Assembly (NCBI GenBank): GCA_008360975.2
Contig: CM039180.1
Coordinates: 14,723,122-14,787,121 of the forward strand
Length of the DNA: 64,000 nucleotides
DNA from: Lichenostomus cassidix
Lineage: Eukaryota; Chordata; Aves; Passeriformes; Meliphagidae
Direction: 5' to 3'
Below, piece after piece: positions 36,856-47,480 of the stretch; the first letter of the stretch is position 1; each line of letters opens with the position of its first letter. A program made the position numbers and the translations under genes. The notes under the pieces are model-generated. The model was not told where the DNA came from. It was given only the letters and a program-made list of their open reading frames with translations, and made no database searches.

Positions 36856-39800
36856 TATAACATGTCTATGTTTTGAATTAAATTTTATAACATGCCAGTT
36901 GGATCTTAACAAAAACTATTAGATATTTATACTTTTTAAAATTTAATATGACAGTATCAGTCAGTGACATGATGTTTCTTGTACAGCTTTGGGAAGAAAT
37001 ACAGAAAAAAAACAATGTTCAAAAATGCATGTATACTATATCTATGCCATAAATAGAGAGTTAAATATTGAAGATTGCTGCCTGTCCCTTTGATAAATCA
37101 GAATTCACAGAGAAACTCAGAAGGAAACATTAAAGCAAGACTTGAATCCTCAGCTCACCTCTCCCCATTATTTCCACCAGCAATGTGTGAGCTGGGCTAT
37201 CACTTTTCTATACAGTCCCAGAGTTACATAGTCATTACTGGAGCTGACATTTGCTCTCGCTCCATCCATTTCCTAAAGATTATTAACGTCAAACAAAAAG
37301 TTGGTTTTACTCAGTTGATCCTTGACCTTCGCACATGTTCCCAAGGAGCAGGCTCTTTTTTCAGCAGCTCCAGCCCCTGCTTCCTTCCATGAGTCATCCA
37401 GCAAAGAAACACTTGCATTACTAAAGTTATCCTTTGGATCACACTGCGATCATAGTTTCTCTGGCATATTGTTTGCTCCTCTGTGCTTCTAATTATCTCC
37501 TGGAATAGCTGTGTCTCAGGTACAGCATTTGATTGCTTGACAAGCAAATAATTAAAATACCTTTCGTCTGGGGGAAAACTGGTGAGAAATTACTAAGACC
37601 AGTTTATTCTCATGGGTCTGTAAAATTCACATACCAGCTTGCCAATGCCAGGGATCAAATCTGCTCCTGCAAGAGCAGACAACAGGGAGGTGGTTTAGTC
37701 CATGTGTTCTTGATATTTCTCTGCCAGGACCAGACATCCCAAATGCACCTGGGAATGAATAATGTGCATGCTGTTTGTTCCAATGTTTCATAGAGATACC
37801 TGAGTAAATAAAGACACCTTTATGTGGAGCCTTGTTTTGATGGTTGTTTTGGGCTGTGGTCCAGCAGTCTTGGGAGTTCAGAGGCAGTTTTAGGGAGTCT
37901 GAGGAACCATCTGAACCACTCAAAGCATCAACATTTCCCAACCTCACTCTGGAACCCTTCCTGATATTTTTTTTTCCTGCGCTCTGTCACATGGTCTGAA
38001 CAGCATTGAAAAGGGACAAGATCAGCCTAGTATTCAGCATACTCAGACTGGGTTTTGCTTTACCACCTAAACGCTAGTTTATTGTGGAAAACATCTTAAA
38101 ACATCTTATGATATTTCAAATTATGCACATAGTACAAAGGCTATTGCTTTAATATCTATCACATTAAAGAACCAGATTTCAAAGCTGGCAGTGGAATTAG
38201 CTGTTAACAGAGTCACAGAACAAGAGTGCCTGAGATTCCCCTCAATGATCTGGTGGCACAGCACAATGGAAGTGTCACATACCCCGTTCCCATGGGCTGA
38301 GACCATCTTGGGCATTGCTTTTTTTCCTATATCTCATAACAAAAATAAAACATTCAAACAAGAAATATGTGAATTCTTGTTTAGGGAGGCAGCAGAAGGG
38401 CATAGGTACCATGCCATCATAAAATGTAATCCCCTCAAAGGAGAACTGACCCCAGGTTGAACCCAAACACTCTCTTCAAATATTGGACTACTAAATATAG
38501 GGGACCTGTGATCTGCCAAAAATGCACTTGGGGAGTTTTTACATAACTTGTTTCTGTGTCACACCAGAGTTGAGGTCAAGAGGGCTTATGTATAAGCCAG
38601 AAGAAAAGGAAAGGTGTGTGGCAGCAAGTGGCAGACACTGCCAATGGACTCGAGGCCTGGTGGGGAGCAGGAGGGCTATTGAGTGATGGAGAGCTACTGG
38701 TGGCAGCACCAAGGTATGGCAACATCCCAACAACACCACCTTGTCTTTCATAGCCAGCATCCTGGCAATCCCTCCGGAGGAGCTTTCTGTGGAACCACGT
38801 GCTGACCATGCAGACCTTGCCCTCACAGAGAAGCACAGAGCTCCCAGGCACTGGGTGCTCCAGACCTTCCCCCTCAGGGTTCATTCTTTTCCTTTTGCTA
38901 ATAGACTGCCAGGGCAGGATCCTGGACTTGTATTTTTCATTTCTTGTCCTCTATGGCATTCCCACTTGGCAGGACACAGCATGGGCTGTGGTTAGTCCAA
39001 ACTAAAGCTGGGGCCTTGCACTTACTGCTTGGTTATCTATGGGCTGACAAGCAATGGGAAATACCAAAGTTTTCTGACCTCTTTCTTTGGTGGAACCACT
39101 AAAATGTGGGTTTTTTTTTTTTTAAAGGCTCTGTGAACAGCTTCCCACCAGTTTTCACAGAATCCATAGGGAAAATTGATCTTTGAGTCTTCCAGCCTGT
39201 CTGTCTCATGGGGGCTAAATCAGTCAATGGGCTCAGGAGTTGAGGGAAAAGGAGAGAGAAAAAGATAGAGCTTATGCTCAGATGGTTTTCTTTAGGAAAC
39301 TGGGCCAAAGTCACAGTGGAACTAGAGAAATGCTCCAGGCAAGATGCACTGGGTTGTGTTATCTAGGAGAGCTAGGATGCCATGGACCAGGGAACCTTGG
39401 CATTGTCCATGACTGGAAATAATGCTGCTTGTTGCTAAAACCATGGACCCAAACAACTTGGTATTACAAGCAAACATTTTTAATGTCTGCTTTTTCAGAG
39501 ATTTATGTGGAATATATAATATCATGGCACCAAAATAAATTATTAAATACAAAACAAGCACAAAACCCTCCAACCTTAAATATATAGATAATAATTAAGT
39601 AAAAAGATTATTAGCCACACTAGTATACAAAGCTCTTCTCCATTCTGGCTATACATCAGTGCAGAGCCCTTTAAATCATTTGTACAATAGGTCAGTCTGT
39701 TTCACCACCCAAATCCCTCTTGAAGTAAAGGGCAAAGTGGCTCATGTTGCACCACAGGAGAGAAAGCAAATGCAAGACTAATGCGCCCATTGTGAAAAGC

Positions 39801-39990
39801 TGGGACCTTCCAGGTAAACATAATTTCAGATGCAGCATCTCCTCTTCATTTGCTGCTTTTTGAGAGAAAGCATTCCATTTTCCTCATCATTAACTAGTCC
39901 AACTCTACTCCAAGCAATGCCTGTTCTTGTTTTTTCACATGGGGGCAATGGGGCATGACAGGTAATGGTTTACAGGTGGTTCTATTTACC
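36856..39990. other. Non-coding unique DNA, no gene seen
   Basis: Chance frames only, at most 106 codons. A T13 run lies at 39111-39123. The patch at 38560-38880 is GC-richer, with opposed frames and no domain. No repeat family is recognised. Confidence 0.55.
39111..39123 (+). repeat. T13 homopolymer
   Basis: Thirteen thymines follow ATGTGGG. The tract is plain, and no retroposed sequence is recognisable on the complementary side. Confidence 0.85.
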
Positions 39991-40019
39991 TCTGATCTCA
40001 GTCAAGCTCTGAGATCAGA
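39991..40019. repeat. Perfect inverted repeat, 11-bp stem, 7-nt loop
   Basis: TCTGATCTCAG (39991-40001) and CTGAGATCAGA (40009-40019) are exact reverse complements around the loop TCAAGCT. The stem is of mixed base composition, which makes it less likely to be chance than an AT-only palindrome. It contains two GATC sites. The flanks do not extend the helix, so a microRNA precursor is unlikely. Confidence 0.88.
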
Positions 40020-42466
40020 AATAAATCTTTTTCCAGTGAACATAAGCAGCTATTTCAGAGTTATTTTCTGCTGTATGCCTCAAAGTGTTACAGGCAGGTC
40101 ATTTTTCAATTTGTTTATATTCAGTTGGCATGGTTAAATGGAATGTGGCTGATGATTTCAGCCTCCCTTTTGGGTGGTGTTCCAAAAACCTGCAGTGGGA
40201 TGCAACAAGTAATCCTTGTGCAGAGAAACTGCAGTGATTATGGCAGCATATGGACTGAATTCCCTATTGCCCTTTAGGCAGGTAAAACTGAACATGTACA
40301 TGGCATGGTGCATAGAAAAGCTCAGACTTTGGCATTTACAGTGTGTTTGTCTGGCTGTCTGCTGCAACAGTCTCTTGGCTTTTGTGAAAACAAATATTTT
40401 CTCAATTTGTCATTTTCTCCTGTGAGTTGTGAACACACGTAAAATTAAGATAAACATCAGAAGGCAAAGCAAATTCTCTTTGAGTGTTGCAGCACAAAGT
40501 AAAAAATGTAGCTGCCAGACTCAGAGGGACTCTGTGCAACTCAGTTCCTGCAGCACTGACCATCTCAAGGCTCGCTTCACCACAAAAATACTGCAAGCTC
40601 AAATTAAACTGCCATATGCTGTTAGCTCTCATATGCTGCAAATTCAATTCTGCCATGAAAGTTTCTGGTGGGATCTGTATTTCTTTTCACTTCCCTGTAC
40701 AAAATGTGTAAGAAGTCAGCAGACCTACCAAAATTCCCTTCAACCGAAAAGAAAAGCATTTATCTGACATTTCCATGTTTGCTTTGGGACACCATAAAAC
40801 GTACCATAAAAACGTACAGTGGGCAGGAGCTCCACTGGCTGCTGGGTAGGGATGGGTCCAGAGCTCCTCTCCCCAGCATCTCCCAGTGATGCAGCCTCTG
40901 GTTTACAGCTATCTGTCAAACACTCTTTCTTTCCCCACTTTACTTTTTAAAAAAAAATTTCCTGGGATCCTCAGTTGAGCTGTCTCCTTGAAACAACTTA
41001 CTCTGATCCATTTTTCAGCCAATAGTCTGGCACTCCTTTGCCTGCACATTTTTAGTCATTTTTTCTCCTAAAGGTTCCCATGTCAGGAGGGCAGCTCATT
41101 GCTGATATTGCATCTTCAGTACAGAAACATCCCATGCTTTCCCTGCTGAGAAAAGGAAAGGTGTGTGACCTTTTCTCATCCCAGATCTCTCCTTATGGTG
41201 CTCCCTTGGCCCATCTCCCAGGAAGGTAGAAGAGTTAAGTATTTCATTCAAGTTTTTACTTTGTTGTTCTCATTGCAGTATCTAATCTCCTTCCAGAAAT
41301 ACATGAAGCAAAGTGACTGGCACCTGTCACATCTCTGCACTTTCCTCCTCTGCCCTGGGGAAGAAGTGTGTGCAAAGGAGTATCTTGGCTTTGAGCCCAC
41401 CTATTTTAAGCTTGATTTTCCTAATGAAAGGCTTATGTATGTCATTTCCCTGCCCCAGACACTACAAGACCATTTGCTTGCTTTTGATCTAACTTTACAG
41501 AGGGATAATGGCCCTGAAGACAAGATGCCCTAATAAGGGCCAGGCAGAAGAGAGAGGGAGATGAGTGTCTCTTGGCTGTGATCTCAGGAAGAATCTGCAG
41601 CAGGATTTCATCTCTGTTCAGATGGTGGGACCTAGGCTCCAGAACATCCACTGTTGTTGGTAAAGAAAACTTCATAGAAACCATACTGAGGTCTGTGGCA
41701 AACCCTGTCTAGAGTTTGCCACACCATGAGCTCTTTCATAGGTGCCATGGACTGCCTCAGTTGAGCAGGATCACAGCCTGTGCTCTTTGCCCTGGTCTCT
41801 AACTCAGCTGGTGGGTGCATGAAGCAGCTCGAGGCACAGCAGCTGGGAAGTTGATGAGCAATTCCACAGGAAGGCATTACAGCAGTGATGGTGGTGAGCC
41901 ATGCCTTAGCTTCTGTGCCCGCTGGTGTGCAGGGATTGTCTTAGGCTTCATAGCAGGGATGTTGAGATGCTCTAGGCAAGCCAAGTGGTCTGAATTACTG
42001 AGGCCAAGTCAATGCTGTGCAAAGCTGTTTGCTAAAGAAAAAGGAAGGTGCTGCTCCTAGGCACTGCTGCAGAGCTGGATGTGGCCAGTAAACATTAGAG
42101 TCGTGCTGCAGCTGAGGCTCAGGAGATGAGATGGACCTTCAGCCAACAGTGCTGTGTGTGGATGGATTTCTATCAAAATGCTGTCCTGTGCCTCACACCT
42201 CCATCGTGCTTAGATGTTAAATAAGATTAATCCAACTGCACTGGCAATGTGTGTCTCAAGACCTAACCCTGGAAAACGGAAACATTTCGTTTTAGGGTAA
42301 AGACCAGACATGCAGCTGATCACACAGCTCTGAGTGCTCCTGCAGAAAGGCACCCAGTGCTGGAGGGCTCACTTGAAATACAGGGATTTGCCACCACCAT
42401 GTGATTTGCTTCTGGGCAACCCTCAAAGCAAGTGCCACAGTGGTAAGTGGGTGTCTTCATGTAGGA
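40020..42466. other. Non-coding unique DNA, no gene seen
   Basis: Frames of up to 122 codons (41165-41533) have no recognisable domains. An A9 run lies near 40949. I see no RNA genes or known repeats. Confidence 0.55.
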
Positions 42467-42734
42467 CGCAGCACGGGGACAACTCTGTCATCACAGGTTT
42501 TTGGCAACTGGATCACAGCTGATGCACAGCACAGAGGGACCAGGGGCGTCTCTAAGGCAGCTATTGGTCACAGCAATCCATGCAACTGATAGCTCTTCCA
42601 GCCACTCTGTTTTCAGCCCCAAACATTTTGGCAGAGGGCAGGAGGTGCGAGAGCAGCGAGGGGCTGCCCTCCTGACACCCCTCCTTGCCTGGGAGCGGCT
42701 GCGGTTCCTGCCCAGGCTGCTGGGAAGACTCCCG
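42467..42734. promoter_or_regulatory. Small CpG cluster, candidate regulatory element
   Basis: Eight CpG dinucleotides occur in 268 bp (at 42467, 42474, 42547, 42648, 42657, 42696, 42702 and 42733), in a window where CpG is otherwise scarce. The 3' half, 42640-42740, is GC-rich, with GGGAGCGGCTGCGGTTCCTG. It is well below CpG-island size, and no TATA box, transcript or exon is recognisable. It directly precedes the AT-rich block 42790-43200. This could be a small enhancer-like element or just a GC-rich patch that has escaped CpG decay. Confidence 0.25.
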
Positions 42735-42789
42735 GGATGTGACTTCAATAAATATTTTCTCTTGGATCTGTTCTCCATTCCAGACATTA

Positions 42790-43200
42790 CTTCTGTCAGG
42801 GAGGATTAATGAAGCGTTTCATTTATTAAATGGGAGCATTTGGCTTCAGTGAACTCATGCGGTTGTTTACTATTTGCTTATATGCACATTTGTTTTTGAC
42901 AAACGTTTCCATTTTAATCTGTACCTTTGCTATAATCTCTTCCTTTACCTCAACATTTCTCCAAGTTAACAGCATTAATAAACATTTATATGCCACATGC
43001 TGTACAAAACCACCTGCCCACAAACACTATTTACTTAATTTGCTTAAGCCAATTGGTTGTTTATTTACCTGGCATCTAGCAACAAGGGATAGCAGGCAGC
43101 TTTCTAGCTTAATACTGCTAGCAAAACATATTGACTTAAAACTTATACATATGCATTTGATAGGAGTGAAAAGCAGCTCTCTGAAATAATTCTGAGCTCC
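42790..43200. other. AT-rich block resembling a conserved non-coding element
   Basis: The block lacks recognisable transposon sequence and is dense in plausible factor sites: GATTAATGAAGC, TCATTTATTAAATGG, AGCATTAATAAACATT, the CCAATTGG palindrome (43049-43056) and a forkhead-like TGTTTATTTACC (43058-43069). An open frame of 119 codons (42830-43189) crosses it, but the product is low-complexity and unlike any family, so I do not call it coding. Conservation cannot be seen from a single sequence. Confidence 0.25.
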
Positions 43201-46200
43201 TGAATATGCTTAATACCTTATCTCACTTTTTGCTCATTTAGTTTTTGGGGGTTTTTGTGCCTTGTTTTTTTGGCTGTAAAGAATACAGAAGAAAAGAGCG
43301 GGGGGGAAGTGTTTCTAAATCTCTAGCTGCTTTTAAAGCACACTTAATAGGTGGATTATTTTTCGTTGTGATGCTCCTAAGAACTATTGAGAATACAGGA
43401 AAGTGAATTTGTTGGATACACCACACTGAAAACTTGCCCATGTTTTATTTAAACAGGTACAGCTTGTACAGCTGATATGAGCAAACTAAGAGGAGGGCTG
43501 AGATGATTAACTGGTGAGCTACCTTTGGTCTCACCATTTAATACGTGCTTTGGTTTAGGCTTTTCTTTTTCTTTCACTGTCTTTCAAAATAGATGGGTTT
43601 TATGAGGCCCAGAAACTGCAGATGTTTGGGATATCTGCCTGTTGTCCAGGTCAAAGAAAAAAAAAGTCCCTGAGCATAACTTCTCAAAGAAGCAAAGTGT
43701 GGTGAGCATATCAATGTGTTGATTCTCAATCTAAATATTTAAGAAAAAAGATTAAAATATGTAAGAGATATTTAAAAAAAAATAAAAGTGTACTACAGGG
43801 GGTAGTACAGCCAAGATACTGAGTTGCTGGAGGCAGAGGAGGTCATAGAGGTGAACTGCAGTAAAAAGTTACCTGTGTTATTCAATAAGTGCCAACACCT
43901 TGCTTGTCTGCAAAATACCATTTATCTCTCAATTTCTGACTGTTTCTGGCTCCAGTCAAAGACTATTAATGTATTTCATATTGCACGTCTTAAAAAACAT
44001 CAGGAACTAATTGAGGAATCAAGGGCAAAGTTCAGATTTGCTCTCATTCAGTGAGACCCCTGTAAATGAGGTTAAAAGTTCTACTGTTAATCTTTTCTCA
44101 TTGCACATTCCATTGGTGGAAGCAGAGATTGGTCAAGCTCTTCTGACTCATCCAGGTTACTACAGTTTTCCCTTTAGAGCTGTGTCTTTCCATAAGAAAG
44201 GCATCAGTATGGCAATGTCAGCTCTCTGAACTACCCTTCTGCACATTGTTTCTTTGTGAAGAACATAAAATATTGCAATTTATCTGCAGTGAAAAAGGGT
44301 TCTGCATTAGAATGTTTCTTAACTGTGTCTCATGTGGTTTGCCTCTCAGCAAAATGGTAGAAAACGCTTACTCTTCTTTTCTGTAAGAGGAAGGTGCTAA
44401 AGGTCTCCCATGAAAATCAAAGACATGTCAGAAACAGCCAAGACAGCTCTTGCTCTAAGAGATGTGCAGCAGAAGGATGGAGCAAGGGAAAAGAGGGGAA
44501 ACAGCAGAAAGAAATTAAAAAAAGAAGGGGCAAGAAGGAGTTTCTTACCTTTTGTGTGAGACTAGAGGGAGGACATCAGAGGCAAGTTTTGTACACACAG
44601 CAAGCCAAAAGATCAGAGCTGAACAGAGGTGACAGGCCAGCAAACCCTGGGCAGGCTGGAAAACAGACCTTCTCCCACATCCTTCACATTGCTGCCCAAC
44701 ACCATCACAACCACCTTCTGTTCCCTTTCTGAAAGAAAAGACATTATCTCTGTCATCTTCCCCATTTCTCTGTTGGAGCCACCAAGCTGTGGGAAAGGCT
44801 GTGGGAGATGCTGCAGGACTGGGGTTTCAGCCCAGCAGAACAGGTGATGTTCCTCTTGGGGAGCCCAGTGCAGGCAGTGAAGGCTGCCTGAGCCTCCTGG
44901 CAGAGGTGTGAAGTGCCTTGGAGTGTGATGCTGATGTCTGGTCATCCTTACTGGGTCTTACAGCAATGAAGATTTAGGCACCCATATTGCTTTAAACTGG
45001 CCTCAGATTAGCAAAAGAAAAAAAGGAAAAAACCCAAGGATTGGATTGAACAATGCTGGTGTGAATCAGACAAACTGCTTACATCCACCTATGAGTTTGT
45101 TACCTACTTCCATGACATCCAAAGATCCAGCACCTTTTTTTAATTTCAAATAGTGAATTCATCAAGACATGCTAATTCTTTTTTTTCAGACAGCAATTGG
45201 CCTAATCAGACTATAACCTTAAAAAATACACTTTGTCTCTTTTAATTTATTTTCCAGCATATTCAGAATCTTATAACAGAACAGCATTTCCATTCCAAGA
45301 GTGACCTAAGCTTTAATAAAACTCTTTTTCAGTTCTCCAAAATAAAATGTTTGTGTACCTATCAGATTAATCATTATTTGCACAATTCTGTACCTCAGTT
45401 TTGCTGATGACTCTTGGAAACAGACTGTATTGGCTGTCACCTTCCAGAGGAAAGCTTTCCATAACAATCTAAATTCCCTACAAACTACAGTTATGCTTGA
45501 AATTTCATCACTGAGAACGTTTTTAATTAGCTCATGTTTTCCCACCTTCTGTTGCCTTAAACCAGAACTGCCCTTACCTAACTTGTGAAATATCTGTTCT
45601 CTGGACTCTTTTTATGTAAATATCCCTCCATTTTAAATTAAAATGTGTTTCAAGTGGAGATTAGAACACTCTTTTAGAAAAGCATTGGTTTGTTTCAACA
45701 AACTGTGCCATCTGGTGAGGTAATGCATCCCTGTCATTCTGCTTTTAGCTTTATTATATCAGAAACTTTCCTAGTACCTAAGGGTGAGGCTGGGCTGCAT
45801 AGTAATCTGTGCATATTAATTAGCTGCAAAGCTTTAAATATATGGCTTAATATAATGGTGATTATTTCTGAAGATCCTAAATATGAATTTGGGTGAATGT
45901 ATTGATAATGAGTTACTTTATGCTGACATCAAGTGGTGTCTCTTCAGTCAAAACACTCCAGCACAGCTGCTGGATGCTGTAACTGATTTGGCATGGGCAC
46001 AACAGAAAAATATTTGTGTTCCCAGCACAACTGAGGCAGTGCTGGAAACTCACAGCAAGCAAAAGGGCCACCACTCCTCTGCTTGCCAAACCTGTGACTC
46101 CACAGTGATGCAGTGCACTCGCCCCTTGCCTTCCCAGCACCATACTGGTGTTTCATGCCCTTTCCCTGTGCAAGCCAGCCCAGTGGTCAGCATGGCAGGT

Positions 46201-46787
46201 GTGAGCAGGATGTGTCCCATGCTGTCCTGCACAGCCCTTGGGGAGCAACCTTCCTTTGCACCCCATGCCACAGTGCCACCCTGAGCAAGGCAGGGCAGCC
46301 AGATTCATCCTACCCTGAGCAATGCTGATGCCTGCTTGCATCTTCTGGGTGTCATTTCTGCTGCCAAAAAAGTGCTCCTCCTGCTGAAGAGGATCAGAGG
46401 AAAGAGAAGGATGGGGTTCTGCTCTCTCTGTGCCCACATTGCCTGACAGCTGTGCAGCACAGGTGGTCCTGGGGCTCAGGTTTGGGGGACAGGCTTGTGT
46501 TGAGATCCAGCCACTCCCTATGGATCATGATTAAATTGCCATTGCTGTTGAATGGAGAAATATGACATGCTTGAATTTTCCATGTAGTCTTCATCTGACC
46601 CCGAGAAATGAGATCCACGGTGCTGTCTTCTGAATGACTCATCCACATCACCCCACATCACTGTCTCTTGCAATTTCACATGAAAACTTTTTCCCACTTT
46701 CCTGAACTTTCAGATCAGGCTGGAGGGGCAGATCTTTTGCAGAACAATGAAAGCGTAGGAGCAGTGTGGGGTGTCAGCAGCAGCTGT
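43201..46787. other. Non-coding unique DNA, no gene seen
   Basis: Homopolymer-rich patches occur near 43240-43310 (T and G runs). The part at 46020-46450 is GC-richer, with several opposed frames of up to 133 codons, none recognisable. No known repeat or RNA gene is seen. Confidence 0.55.
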
Positions 46788-46841
46788 GCTGCTCCTGCAC
46801 CTTGAGCTGCCCCTGCACCTTGGGCTGCCCCTGCAAATTCC
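46788..46841 (+). repeat. Minisatellite, 18-bp unit, three copies
   Basis: GCTGCTCCTGCACCTTGA, GCTGCCCCTGCACCTTGG and GCTGCCCCTGCAAATTCC follow each other directly. The unit length is a multiple of three, but no coding context is recognisable. On the minus strand it would encode a VQGQ-type repeat in a short chance frame. Confidence 0.9.
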
Positions 46842-47138
46842 CACCACCACAGTTCTCACCGCAGCTGAGCTGGTCTAGTGTGTGAGGACAACCTGGCAAT
46901 ACAAAAGGTACAACCAATGCCTCGCAGAAACACACTTCTTCTTCTTTTTTTCCCCCCTCACTGTGATTTGTCTGTGCCTGGAGAGACTGGGCCAGGAGCA
47001 GGGTAGAGGTGGCTAATGAGGATTTAACCAAAGGCTGTTCTGCTGGCTGTGAAGTTCTCTCATAATTGGCAGGTTTCCCTGCATTTGGCTTCCGCTGTGA
47101 AGGCAGCATGAAGGCTCAGAGCCCTGCTAAGGCTGACA
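46842..47138. other. Non-coding unique DNA, no gene seen
   Basis: Contains a pyrimidine-rich run (CTTCTTCTTTTTTTCCCCCC) near 46937-46957 and nothing else recognisable. Confidence 0.5.
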
Positions 47139-47480
47139 CGATGTGCTCAGCTGGAGGGAAGCAGCTCTCCAAAAGCTGTGACTCAGGCGGCCCTCGGCAC
47201 ACGCAGACTCGCTAAACCACCCCACATTAATCCAGCCTTGTTAAAGTCCAACATAAAAATAAAATCATTCATCATCTGTGATTAAATTAGTGCCCCTATG
47301 AAACTTTGATGTGCCTTCTGAAAATTAGTCGCATTCAGAAAGCAGTGTCCTAAATATTTCATCAAAAGCTTTCCACAGCAGTGGCCACACTGCAAATCTT
47401 TTTATTTACAAGGACAGTGTTTTAGTTTAATTGCAGTGTTAAAGACAATACGAGTTCTCTGCTGAATTGCCTCTTGCACA
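47139..47480. promoter_or_regulatory. CpG cluster joined to AT-rich conserved-looking block
   Basis: Five CpGs lie in 73 bp (47139-47211), four of them within 24 bp (GGCGGCCCTCGGCACACGCA). They are followed at once by AT-rich sequence rich in TAAT and ATTA cores (CACATTAATCCAG, GTGATTAAATTAGTG, GTTTAGTTTAATTGCAG) up to about 47480. The pairing repeats that at 42467-43200. No exon, TATA box or known repeat is seen. A regulatory role is inference only. Confidence 0.22.

Noticed and set aside
42830..43189. 119-codon hydrophobic frame as a small membrane protein
   Set aside because: It is AT-rich and codon use looks random; the interval looks more like non-coding DNA with factor motifs.
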